From positions 431,600,676-431,664,675 of the forward strand of contig NC_058521.1 in the NCBI RefSeq assembly GCF_904849725.1: DNA of 64,000 nt. The letters are read 5' to 3'. Under the pieces are notes generated by a model. The model made no database searches and was not told the DNA's origin. It saw nothing but the letters and a program-made list of their open reading frames with translations. A program made the translations under genes and the position numbers. Each line of letters opens with the position of its first letter. Position 1 is the stretch's first letter. Source of the stretch: Hordeum vulgare subsp. vulgare. Taxonomy: Eukaryota > Streptophyta > Magnoliopsida > Poales > Poaceae. Of this stretch, positions 37,331-49,240 are shown one piece after another.

Positions 37331-39040
37331 TAATGTCTACTACGCAACCTTCTCCTTGTCGAGGTTGTTGGGCCTCCAAGTGCAGAGGGTTCTAGGACAG
37401 TAGCAATTTTCCCTCAAGTGGGTGACCTAAGGTTTATCAATCCGCGGGAGGCGTAGGATAAAGATGGTCTCTCTCAAGCAACCCTGCAACCAAATAACAA
37501 AGAGTCTCTTGTGTCCCCAACACACCCAATACAATGGTAAGTTGTATAGGTGCACTAGTTCGGCGAAGAGATGGTGATACAAGTGCAATATGGATGGTAG
37601 ATATAGGTTTTTGTAATCTGAAATTACAAAAACAGCAAGGTAACAAATGGTAAAAAGTGAGCACGTACGGTATTGCAATGTGTGGAAACAAGGCCTAGGG
37701 TTCATACTTTCACTAGTGTAAGTTCTCTCAACAAAGATAACATAATTGGATCATATAACTAGCCCACAACATGCAACAAAGAGTCACTCCAAAGTCACTA
37801 ATAGCGGAGAACAAACGAAGAGATTATTGTCGGGTACGAAACCACCACAAAGTTATTCTTTCTGATCGATATATTCAAGAGTCCATAGTAAAATAACACG
37901 AAGCTATTCTTTCTGTTCGATCCATCATAGAGTTCGTACTAGAATAACACCTTAAGATACATATCAACCAAGACCCTAATGTCCCCTAGATACTCCATTG
38001 TCACCTCAAGTATCCGTAGGCATGATTATACGATATGCATCACATAATCTCAGAATCATCTATTCAACCAACACATAGAACTTCAAAGAGTGCCCTGAAG
38101 TTTCTACCGGAGAGTCAAAACGTGTGCCAACCCCTATGCATAGGTTCCCAATGTCACGAACCCGCAAGTTGATCACCAAAACATACACTGAGTAGTCACA
38201 CGAATCCACGTGTGCCAACCCATATGCATAGGTTCCCAATTGACACAAACCCGCAAGTTGATCACATCAGATAGACATGTGCAAGACATACATCAAGTGT
38301 TCTCAAAGACTCAATCCGATAAGATAACTTCAAAGGGGAAACTCAATTCATTACAAGAGGGAGAGGGGGAAGAACATCATAAGATCCAACTATAGTAGCA
38401 AAGCCCATGGTACATCGAGATCAAGACATCTCAAGAACACGAGAGAGAGAGATCAAACACATAGCTACTGGTACATACCCTCAGCCCCGAGGGAGAACTA
38501 CTCCCTCCTTGTCATGGAGATCGTCGGGATGATGAAGATGGCCACCGGAGATGGATTCCCCCTCCGGCAGGGTCCCGGAACGGGCTCCAGATTGGTTTTT
38601 GATGGCTATAGAGGCTTGCAGCGGCGGAACTCCTGATCTAGGTTTCTTTCTGGGGGTTTCTGAATTTATAGGAATTTATGGCGGTGGAATTGCGTCAGTT
38701 GGGCCAACGAGGAGGTCACAAGCCTGGTAGGCGCCACCTAGGGGGGTGGTGGCGGCCTCAGGGCTTGTGACTCCCTCGTGGCTCTTCTGGCCTTCTTCCA
38801 AAGCTTCGGGGGTCTCTTTTGGTCCAAAAAAAATCATCGTAAAGTTTCATTCCATTTGGACTCCGTCTGAAAAAGGGTCAAAAAACACGGAAAAAACAGA
38901 AACTGGCACTTGGCACTGAGTTAATAGGTTAGTCCCAACAAAAGATATAAAATAGCATATTCATGCATATAGAACATCCAAAGTTGACAAGATAATAGCA
39001 TGGAACCATCAAAAATTATAGATACGTTGGAGACGTATCA
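37331..39040 (-). repeat. 3' LTR of the reverse element, 1710 bp
   Basis: Homologous throughout to 42637-44343. It contains the GC-rich hairpin at 38704-38782 and, just downstream on the minus strand, a TATAAATTC core at about 38665-38673. The inner boundary is GGAGACGTATCA, followed by the polypurine-type AAGCTTGGGGATGCT (minus strand, 39041-39055). Confidence 0.88.
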
Positions 39041-41736
39041 AGCATCCCCAAGCTTAACTCCTGCTCGTCCTCGAGTAGGGAAGTGATAAAGAATGAATTT
39101 TTGATGTTGCATGCTACCTAGCATAGTTGTCCTTTGTAACTTCTCTCACGTGGCATGAATGTTCAGATCCGTTAGATTCAAAACAATAGTTTTCTATTGA
39201 CGTGGAGACAATAATACTTCAAGCAAACTAGCAAGGTAATCATGAACTAGCAAGTTATCCCTACAAAATCATATAGTCTGGCTATGCTCTATCATCCTTG
39301 CACAACGAGTTTAATTCATGGACAACCTCGGTATTGGCCAAGTAATTGTTTTCACACCTTTACTTTCTCAAACTTTTTCAACTCTCACGCAATACATGAG
39401 TGTCAGCCATGGTTTTAGCACTATAAGTGGAATGGAGTGTGGTGGAGGTTGCAAGGCAAACAAGGGGAAGATGGTCACATTGACTAGGCATATCAATGAG
39501 CTATGGAGATGCTCATCAATAGATATCAATTTTAATGACTAGGGATTGCCATACAAATGATGCACTAGAGCTAGGAGTATGTGAAAGCTCTTAAAGAAAA
39601 CTAGTGGGTGTGCATCCAACCTGCTTGCTCACGAAGACCTAAAGCAATTTTGAGGAAGCCCATCATTGGAATATACAAGCCAAGTTATATAATGAAAATT
39701 TCCCACTAGCTATATGGTGGTGACAAAACGAGAGACTATCAATCATGAAGATCATGGTGCTTAATATGAAGCACAAGTGTGGAAAGGAGATAGTAGCATT
39801 GTCCCTTCTCTCTTTTTCTCCCATTTTTTGGTGGGCTCTTTGGCCTCTCTTTTTTGTGGGCATCTTTGGCCTCTTTTTGTAAATGGGCTTTGCTGGCCTC
39901 TTTTATTTCATCACATGGGACAATGCTCCATCAATGATGATCATCACACTTACAACTCAAAACTTAGAGCAATGATGACTCTATATGGAATGCCTTCGGT
40001 AGTGTACCGTGACAATGATCTAGCATGGCATATACATCAATGGAAACATCATACTAGCTATCTTATGATCATGCAATGGAAATGTAGAAGTTGTGGAACA
40101 TGTCATGGTGGTAGTTGCATGGCAATATATCTCGGAATGGCTTTGAAAAAGCCATAGTATGTAGGTATGGTGGCTGTTTTGAGGGAGGCTAATGGTGGTT
40201 TTATGCACCGGCGAAAGTTGCACGACACTAAAGAAGATAGTGATGGTGGAAGGTGAAAGTGCATCTAAACCATGTTCTCAACATTAGTCAAGAAGAACTC
40301 ATGTACTTGTTGCAAAAGTTTTATTAGTAATCGAAACAAAGCATTCAACGCATACTCCTAGGGAAAGGGTTGGTAGGTATAAACCATCGCGCGATCCCGA
40401 CCGCTACACAAAGGATGACAATCAATAAACTAATCATGCTCAAACTTCATCACATAGCGGTTCACCATACGTGCATGCTATGGGAATCACTAACTTCAAC
40501 ACAAGTATCTATAGAATTCACAACACCATACGAACATAACTTAAATATTACCACAACCACATCTCAAAACTAATTGAGAGGAATCAAGCTTCTCTTTCTA
40601 CTCAATGCACATGAAGATGGAAGTTTCCGTATCCCTTTGGATAACTACCACTTTTGGGACTACTTTCATAGCATAAGCCAACTACCAAGACACGCACCGC
40701 TGTGCTCTAAAATATATAAGTGAAGCACATAAAGCAAAATCAACTAGCTCTAAAGATTTAAGTGAAACACATGTGAGCTGAATTGCCTAACTCAAAGGAT
40801 ATAAGTGAAGCTCGACAAAATCACGGTGAGTGCATGTCTCTGTATCTAGGTGTGAAGCAAATAAGATTGTGACACAACAAAAATAAAAGAATCCTACGAT
40901 ACAAGACGCTCCAAGCAAAACACATATCATGTGGTGAATAAAAATATAGCTCCAAGTAATATTACCGATGGATTGCAGACGAAAGAGGGGATGCCTTCCC
41001 GGGACATCCCCCAAGCTTAGGCTTTTTTGGCATCCTTGAATCAACTGGGGGTGCATTGGGCATCCCCAAGCTTGAGCTCTTGCCACTCTTTATCTCTTTG
41101 TCCATAAGAACTTCACCCCGAACATGAAAACTTGACAACACAAAACTTAAACAGAAACTCGTGATATCATTAGTATAAGAAAGCAAATCACCACTTCCTT
41201 AGGTATGGTAGAAAACTTAAATTCTACTTATGTTGGTGTTGGGTTGCTGTATTTTCACTTTTCCATGGCTAGTACCCTCCGATACTATCCATAGTTTCAT
41301 CAAAATAAGCAACCAACTCAACAAAAAACAGAATCTGTTAACAGCAGACCAGTCTATAGCAATCTGTATACTTCGTATACTTCTGGTACTATAAAAAATC
41401 TGAAAAATTACGACACTCTAAAGAAAATGCATAGAAATCAGGAGAAAAAAATCAACTCAAAATCTCTTACAGAATACAAATGAAAATTATTTTCGTGAGC
41501 ACAAAGTTTCTGTCTTTTTCCAGCATGATCAAACAATCATCACCAAGACTAATCATAACGGTTTTGCTTGGCACAAACACAAAAAGAAACACAAAAGACA
41601 CAATCATAATAGAATTATGATGGTGTGGAGAAAACAAAATAGGAAGCAAAAAGCAAAGAAAAATTTATTCATTGGGTTGCCTCCCAACAAGCGCTATCGT
41701 TTAACGCCCTTAGCTAGGCATTGATTTCAATGATGC
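39041..41736 (-). other. non-coding interior of the reverse element
   Basis: 2.7 kb with no frame I can support. Short frames on both strands lack domains. The polypurine-like motif AAGCTTGGGGATG recurs here (minus strand) at about 41058-41072, with a variant at about 41004-41018, besides its terminal position at 39041-39055. Confidence 0.7.
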
Positions 41737-42523
41737 TCACATAAAAGGTAAGGATTGAAACACAACGAGAGCATCATGGAGCAAATGGCTAGCACATTTA
41801 AGTCTAACCCACTTTCTATGCATAGGGATTTTGTGATCAAACAATTTATTGGAGCAAGAATCTACTAGCATAGGAAGGCAAAACAAGCTTAGCTTCAAAA
41901 ATTTCAACATATGGAGAGGAAGCTTGATACTATTGGAATAAGTAGAAGCATATGATCCTCTCTCATAATAATTTTCAGTAGCATCATGAATGAACTTAAC
42001 AATATAACCAGAACCTAAGGCTTTCTTTTCATGATCTACAAGCATAGGAATTTCACTACTCTCCACATAAGGAAATCTATTCTCAAGAATAGTAGTGGGA
42101 GTATCATAAAAGACTTGAGCACTACAAATTGTGTCCACAATGAAAAAGCAAGGTTTAGCAAAGGGGTTCTCGAGAGTATGACAAGTTTTATCATCCCTCT
42201 TCTTTAAAGCATAAGTATCCTCACAATAATCATAATAGATAGGGGGGCATGCTTTCATCAAAATGATTTTGACCATTCAAAGTGGAAGAAGTAAAAAGAT
42301 CATTTTCATCAAATATAGCATCCCCAAGCTTGTGGCTTTGCATATCATTAGCATCATGGGTATTCAAAGAATTCGTGCTGACAACATTGCAATCATGCTC
42401 ATCATTCACATATTCTATGTCAAGCATTCTATGTAATTCTTCTTTCAACACATGAGCACAATTTTCCTTCCCATCATGCTCACGAAAGACACTGAAAATA
42501 TGGAGCATATGAGGCATCCTCAA
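41737..42523 (-). pseudogene. unknown frame at the gag position of the reverse element
   Basis: Two overlapping minus-strand frames (42523-42230 and 42276-41737) follow the primer-binding region, where gag would sit. They share a style of many Asp, Tyr and Cys residues and short motifs such as HDATENYYERG, LENRFPYVESSEIPMLVDHEKKALG, and HRKWVRLKC near the end. They seem to be one frame broken by a frameshift near 42250-42276. I see no zinc knuckle and no gag, protease or polymerase motif. Similar-looking proteins are, from memory, frequent as unknown proteins in Triticeae repeats. Function unknown. It could be a relic of an internal protein of the family or a fast-evolving structural protein. 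Confidence 0.5.
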
Positions 42524-42604
42524 TTCCTTTTTTTAGTTTTCTAGCGAAAGAACAAGAAACAAAAAGATTCCATTGCAAGATCTAAAGATATACCTTCAAG
42601 CGCT

Positions 42605-42636
42605 AACCTCCCCGGCAAAGGCGCCTGAAAAGAGCT
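42605..42636 (-). other. primer-binding region of the reverse element
   Basis: The minus strand reads CAGGCGCCTTTGCCGGGGAGG a few bases after the LTR end. It resembles the TGGCGCCGTTGCCGGGG motif used by many plant Gypsy elements (tRNA-Asp type, from memory), with mismatches. Confidence 0.6.
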
Positions 42637-44343
42637 TGATGTCTACTACGCAACCTTCTCCTTGTAGACGTTGTTGGGCCTCCTAGTGCAGAGAGTTGTA
42701 GGACAGTAGCAATTTTCCCTCAAGTGGGTGACCTAAGGTTTATCAATCCGCGGGAGGCGTGGGATGAAGATGGTCTCTCCCAAGCAACCCTGCAACCAAA
42801 TAACAAAGAGTCTCTTGTGTCCCCCAACAGACATAATACAATGGTAAGTTGTATAGGTGCACTAGTTCGGCGAAGAGATGGTGATACAAGTGCAATATGG
42901 ATGGTAGATATAGGTTTTTATGATCTGGAATTACAAAAACAGCAAGGTAACAAATGGTAAAAGTGAGCATGAACGGTATTGCAATGTGTGGAAACAAGGC
43001 CCAGGGTTCATACTTTCACTAGTGGAAGTTATCTCAACAAAGATAACATAATTGGATCAGATAACTAGCCCTCACCAAGCAACAAAGAGTGACTCCAAAG
43101 TCACTAAGAGCAGAGAACAAATGAAGAGATTATTGTCGGGTACGAAACCACCACAAAGTTATTCTTTCTGATCGATCTATTCAAGAGTCCATAGTAAAAT
43201 AACACGAAGCTATTCTTCCCGTTCGATCCATCATAGAGTTCATACTAGAATAACACCTTAAGATACATATCAACCAAGACCCTAATGTCACCTAGATACT
43301 CCATTGTCACCTCAAGTATCCGTGGGCATGATTATACGATATGCATCACATAATCTCAGAATCATCTATTCAACCAACACATAGAACTTCAAAGAGTGCC
43401 CCGAAGTTTCTACCGGAGAGTCAAAATGTGTGCCAACCCCTATGCATAGGTTCCCAATGTCACGAACCCGCAAGTTGATCACCAAAACATACATCGAGTA
43501 CTCACATGAATCCACGTATGCCAACCCATATGCATAGGTTCCCAATTGTCACAAACCCGCAAGTTGATCACAGCAGATAGACACGTGCAAGACATACATC
43601 AAGTGTTCTCAAAGACTCAATCCGATAAGATAACTCCAAAGGGGAAACTCAATTCATCACAAGAGGGAGAGGGGGAAGAACATCATAAGATCCAACTATA
43701 ATAGCAAAGCCCATGGTACATCGAGATCAAGACATCTCAAGAATACGAGAGAGAGAGAGATCAAACACATAGCTACTGGTACATACCCTTAGCCCCAGGG
43801 GAGAACTACTCCCTCCTCGTCATGGAGATCGCCGGGATGATGAAGATGGCCACCGGAGATTGATTCCCCCTCCGGCAGGGTGCTGGAACGGGCTCTAGAT
43901 TGGTTTTTGGTGGCTACATAGGCTTGCGGCGGCGGAACTCCCAATCTAGGTTTCTTTCTGGGGGTTTCTGAATTTATAGGAATTTATGGCGGTGGAATTG
44001 CGTCAGTTGGGCCAACGAGGAGGTCACAAGCCTGGTAGGCGCCACCTAGGGGGGTGGTGGCGGCCTCAGGGCTTGTGACTCCCTCGTGACTCTTCTGGCC
44101 TTCTTCCAAAGCTCCGGGGTCTCTTTTGGTCCAAAAAATCATCATAAAGTTTCATTCCATTTGGACTCCGTCTGAAAAAAGGGTCAAAAACACGAAAAAA
44201 TACAAACTGGCACTTGGCACTGAGTTAATAGGTTAGTCCCAAAAAAGATATAAAATAGCATATTCATGCATATAAAACCTCCAAAGTTGACAAGATAATA
44301 GCATGGAACCATCAAAAATTATAGATACGTTGGAGACGTATCA
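42637..44343 (-). repeat. 5' LTR of the reverse element, 1707 bp
   Basis: Read on the minus strand it starts TGATACGTCTCC at 44343 and ends GACATCA at 42637. The hairpin is at about 44013-44090 and the TATAAATTC core at about 43973-43981. Confidence 0.88.
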
Positions 44344-47300
44344 CAACCCCACATGTTATATATGTTTTCGGGGTAGAAAAATCCATAGAATTTAATTGTG
44401 CATTTAGTTTTAGATTTTGAGCAAGTTAGTTCGCGTGATATTTTGCCGTGACGCCCTTTTGTTTATTTTGTGTGTTTTAATCCATGCATGATATGATTGA
44501 CTTGTCAACTAGAGATATGCCCTTGGATGTGTAGGCTAGCCCCTGGTAATTTTGGCTGCAATAGAAATCCATGTTTAAGAGTGGTTTGCTTGTTCTCAAC
44601 TCGCTAGAAAATAGTGCTGATTTGGAGTTGCTGAAATATTTCTAAGTCTGAAATCTGTTATATTTTGTTGTTGTCTTTGCATGAGTTTATCTGGTGATCT
44701 GTAGCTCTTTTGAGGTTGGTGCAATGGAGTTAGTTGTAGTTCTCAAGATTATCTAGCATGCTATCAATTTTCATGCCATTTGGAGTCCTTTAGCTTATGG
44801 TTTTCTGCTTTCAATATGCCTTCAGATCGAAAACTGCACTTTCATAAACTGTGGTTTTCACTAAGTCTGAAACTGCGTGTGGGCAACCATTTTGAGAGCT
44901 CTTTTCCTAGTGATCCATGCTTCCATGCTAGATGTTATTAGTTGTATGTTGTAGTGCATCTTGCCCTCTATAGTCTCATGCCTTGGTTGAGCATATTGGA
45001 CTTGTGTAGCTAGTTGTTCAAGGGCGTAGAAAATGCTATGTGGCTGATTTTGGGAGATTGTAGTGATTTCTTGTTTAGCTCGTAGGTATTGAACCGTTGC
45101 TCCGTTTTGTTCGTGTCCTATATGAAACTTGCTTAGAATCTCGTGTAGTTTCATATTATCTTGCTATTTGTGTGTTTGAAATGCTTGTGACTGTCGTTTC
45201 ACACATATTACATTCATGCCATCATATCTTGCGGTGCTTGTATCTTTTGATCCCTAGCTCCGTTGGAGATGTTCTCTATGTGTAAATTGCTTGTAACGAT
45301 GCGTAGAATCACGTGAACCCATTTTTCTGTTTTACAAACATTTAAATGTGTTAGTTCAGATCTGGACAGAATTATAAATTAACGTATGAGGTCATTTCGG
45401 AGATGCTATATGTCAATTCCGACCTCATTTAAAATGCCTAGATAGTTAGCTTAGTTACGCTTCACCTCTTGCCATTTTTAACCACAATTAATATTGCCGT
45501 GTACCTAACCGGGATAGAATTAAATAATTCGTATGTGGAGCTTCGTCAATATGCAACTCGTTGCATATTGAACTTCACTTAATGTCTAGTGTTTGATTGT
45601 TGTGAATTGCCATGCCATGTCGTGCATATATTGAGCTGCTCATGCATCATTTGTGTTGTGCATCGTGTGGTGTATATCTGTGTTGATGCTTGTTTCCGGT
45701 TTGCTTCGTATCGCTAGAGTTCCGCAAGCGTGTCGGAAAGAGAGGACCCGTTGGACTACATCGGTTCGTGTGCTTCACGGAGTCGTTCTTCTTCCAAGCG
45801 GGAGCTCAGGCAAGATGACCATTTCCCCAGATACCATTACTATCATTGTCATGCTCGTTATTTCGATTCTATCGTTTTCTCTCGTTGCCTACCACATGTT
45901 AAATATCAGCCTCTCGACATTGCCATGAAAACCTTCAACCTGTTCACAACCTAGCAAACTACTGATTGGCTATGTTACCGCTTGCTTAACCCTGTGTTAG
46001 CGTTGCTAGTTGCAGGTGCAATTGCTTCCATGTGATAACATGGGTTCCTTGTTATATCACCATATTAAATTCTATTTAATTTAATGCACCTATATACTTG
46101 GTAAAAGGTGGACGGCTCGGCCTTTCTAGCCTGGTGTTTTCATCCACCTTTGCCACCTTAGTTTCGGCTACCAGTGTTATGTTCCATAATTGAGTGCTCC
46201 TAACACGATCCGGGTTGTTATGGGGACCCCCTTGATAATTCGTTTTAGATTAAAGCTAGTCTGGCAAGGCCCAACATTGGTTCTACATTTTCCCAACATA
46301 ATAATTATGTTAATACTGAAATGCATAGGGAGTTAGCGCTACCCGAGGAGTAATTCTACATAATATAGGGCGGCCAGTGCTGATGGTGTTGGTCCCAAAA
46401 GGGCAGCCTGCGGGGCCACCACGAGGCAACTCGAGGTTTGGCACATGTAGCCTTTCCCATCCGGTCGTGTCCTGAGAACGAGATACGCGGCTCCTATCGG
46501 GTTCGTCGAGACGTCGGGCGGCCTTGCTGGATTAGTTTTACCTTTGACGAATGTCTTGTGCATCGGGATTCCGGTGATGCTTTGGGTAATCTCAGAGTTA
46601 AGGTTTTCCACTAAAGAGTCCGACGAGATCGCGAGTTTCGTGATCGAGGATTTCTATGCAGCTTGTGGTAATTTGTGATGGATTAGTTGGAGCACCCCTG
46701 CAGGGTTAAATCTTTCGGAAAGCCGTGCCCGCGGCTATGTGGCAACGTGGAAACTTTGTTTAACACTGGTTCTAGATAACTTGAAGTTAACTTAATTAAA
46801 ATGTGCCAACTGAGTGCGTAACCGTGATTATCTCTTTCGCGAGTTCCTTCTCCGATCGAGGACACGGTGGGGTTATGTTTGATGTAGGTAGGTGTTCAGG
46901 ATCATTCATTTGATCATTATTAGTTCACGTCCGCTATGCGTAGATCTTCCCCCCTCTTTATTCTTGTACTCGTAAGTTAGCCACCTTATATATTGCTTAG
47001 TCGCTGCTGCAACCTCATCACTTAACCATACCTCACCTATTAAGCTTTGCTAGTCTTGATACCTTTGGAAATGAGATTGTTGAGTCCCCTGTGGCTCAAA
47101 GATTACTACAACATCAGTTGCAGGTACAGGTAAAGATTACTTGACGCGAGCGCGTTGATTGTTCATTTGGAGTTGCTTCTTCTTCTTCATCATCGATCTA
47201 GGATGGGTTCCAGGCCAGTAGCCTGGGATAGCAAGGATGGACATCGTTTTATTTTCTTGTTTGTTTTCGTCCGTAGTCGGACCCTACTCTTCTTCATGAT

Positions 47301-47519
47301 GTTTATATATATTGTACTCATGTGACTCTGATGTAGCTTGTGGAAAGTGTAAGCCAAATCCATATATCTCATCCTTTCAATACATGTACTTGTAACGATA
47401 TCCATTCTTGCGAAACGACGAGATACGATATCCATTCTTGCGAAACGACGAGATGCGCTTCTATCCCTGACGAGGCCCTCATGCCAAATTGAGGATACGA
47501 TCGCATTTTGGGCGTTACA

Positions 47520-48838
47520 CATGCATCCATGTACACCATGTGCAACCCATCGGTGTCGGTATGGACGGAAGGGATGTTACAACACGATCTTGCTAATCCC
47601 CTTGATGAAATTTTCCCAATTTTTTTACACGCTTCCTAATGAACTTCACAAGGCGGCACGTCAAAATTTTCAATTTTCTGACAATCCGTCCTTTTTCTGT
47701 GAAATTTCATTCAAAAACACGGAAAAACGGATGCCGGACGTGATGCAACGTGCGTTTGCTCTCCAATTTCCTTGAAATTTTGCGTGGCATCATTGCATGT
47801 GCATTCTCAAGTGCCGGGAAAATTTGGGTAAATTTCATGCATGCATCCATGTACATCATGTGCAACCCATCGGTGTCGGTATGGACGGAAGGGGTGTTAC
47901 AACGCGATCTTGCTACTCCCCGTCACGAAATTTTCCCAAATTTTTCCACGCTTCCTAATGAACTTCACGAGGCGCCACGCCAAATTTTTGAATTTTCTGA
48001 GAATCAGTGCTTTTTCTGCGAATTTCCATTCAAAAACAAGCAAAAATAGATGTCGGACGTGACGCAACGTGCGTTTGGTCTTCGATTTCGTTGAAATTTT
48101 GCATGGCATCATTGCATGTGCATTCTCAAGTGCAGGCAAAAGTTGGGTAAATTTCATGCATGCATCCATGTACATCATGTGCAACCCATCGGTGTCGGTA
48201 TGGACAGAAGGGATGTTACAACGCGATCTTGCTACTCCCCTTCACGAAATTTTCTCATTTTTCCACGCTTTGTAATGAACTTCACAAGGCGGCACGTCAA
48301 TTTTTTGAATTTTCTGACAATTCGTGGTTTTTCTGCGAATTTCCATTCAAAAACAGGCAAAAATAGATGTCGGACGTGATGCGGCGTGCGTTTGGTCTCT
48401 GATTTCGTCGAAATTTTGCATCGCATCATTGAATGTGCATTGTCAAGTGCCGGCAAAAGTTATGTAAATTTCATGCATGCATCCATGTACATCATGTGCA
48501 ACTCATCGGTGTCGTTATGGACGAAAGGGGTGTTACAACGCGATCTTGCTACTCCCCTTTACGTAATTTTCCCAAATTATTTCCATGCTTCCTATTGAAC
48601 TTCACAAGGCGACACGTCAAATTTTTGAATTTTCTCACAAACCGTGCTGTTTCTGCGAATTTCCATTCAAAAACAGGCAAAAACAGATGTCGGACGTGAC
48701 GCAACGTGCGTTTAGTCTCCGATTTCGTCGAAATTTTACATGGCATCATTGCATGTGCATTCTCAAGTGCCGGCAAAAGTTGGATAAATTTCATGCATGC
48801 ATGCATGTACATCATGTGAAACCCATCGGCGTCGGTAT
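47520..48838 (+). repeat. tandem satellite, right block (about 4 copies)
   Basis: The same 318-bp unit as 4790-6948 resumes in the phase expected if 6949-47519 is removed. Landmarks recur near 47634, 47952, 48270 and 48588. It ends at GGCGTCGGTATG (about 48838), after which the sequence changes completely. Open frames on both strands of 70-150 codons follow from the near-codon-multiple unit length and are not called. Confidence 0.9.
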
Positions 48839-49240
48839 GCCTCACATGAGTGAGATTTGCGTGCGAGAGATTTGCGTCAGTGAGTGCATTATTTCGACAC
48901 ATTTTCACGCATTGTATAATGCTCTTAAAACAATTCGTGTGTTCTTTTCAAAATCGTGTACTTTTATTTTTATTTTTCATTTTTATAAATTGTTTATATA
49001 TTTTTTAATTTTTATATGTTTATCATATATATTTTTTCCATTTTTATAAACTGTTCATATATATTTTTTAACAAAGGTAAACAAATTTAAATATTCTGAA
49101 CAAATAATAATAACAACACTTAATTTAGATTCATAATAAAACTTCGATAGATAACCATAGTTCATTCACGATTACATTCGAACATAACATGACTTTAATT
49201 AAAATTAATAAAACTAAAAGCAAAATTTAATTAAACAGTA
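48839..49240. other. AT-rich sequence, no gene seen
   Basis: Opens with GAGATTTGCG repeats, then long T- and A-rich runs (TTTTTATTTTTATTTTTC near 48962). It is the 3' flank of the candidate gene at 49241-49954. Confidence 0.6.

Larger units (their letters stand above)
37331..44343 (-). mobile_element. non-autonomous LTR retrotransposon, reverse orientation, 7.0 kb
   Basis: A perfect CAACC duplication flanks it (37326-37330 and 44344-44348). Its LTRs are 37331-39040 and 42637-44343. On the minus strand each LTR starts TGATACGTCTCCAACGTATC and ends GTAGTAGACATCA. The copy at 37331 has TA in place of the terminal TG on the plus strand. The primer-binding region is next to the right-hand LTR and the polypurine tract next to the left-hand LTR, so the element reads right to left. 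The 3.6 kb interior has no protease, RT or integrase motif, only an unknown frame at 41737-42523. Its LTR type is very common in Triticeae; I leave the family unnamed. Confidence 0.88.
6949..47519 (+). mobile_element. Sukkula-like LARD in tandem form LTR-INT-LTR-INT-LTR
   Basis: Three LTR copies start with TGTGACAGCCCGAGACCGA or a one-base variant (6949, 14686, 35488) and end GGCGTTACA or a variant (11898, 21059, 47519). Two non-coding internal domains of about 2.8 kb lie between them, each opening with a primer-binding site. The outermost ends are flanked by CATGT (6944-6948) and CATGC (47520-47524), and joining the flanks restores the satellite reading exactly except for that one C/T change. 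LTRs of about 4.9 kb and a coding-free interior fit the LARD class. The 3' LTR end closely matches the Sukkula LTR primer sequence as I remember it (GATAGGGTCGCATCTTGGGC). With no gag or pol, it would have depended on enzymes from another Gypsy element. About 20.2 kb of the span is later nested insertions. Confidence 0.88.
35488..47519 (+). repeat. Sukkula-like LTR3 (right copy), split by a nested element
   Basis: It begins TGTGACAGCC and ends GGGCGTTACA, directly followed by the CATGC target duplication and satellite. Without 37331-44343 and one duplicated pentamer it is about 5.0 kb. It is slightly longer than LTR1 because of two local duplications of about 30 bp, at about 36500-36560 (TCTGCCCATTCCGGCCAGCC twice) and about 47395-47455 (TATCCATTCTTGCGAAACGA twice). 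It also has a run of about 18 C near 36676-36693. TATA at 36058-36065; leader splice-donor-like GT at 36835-36836. Confidence 0.87.

Noticed and set aside
47521..49049. Similar frames (up to 154 codons) in and just after the right satellite block
   Set aside because: Same repeat artefact; the longest runs into low-complexity AT-rich sequence.
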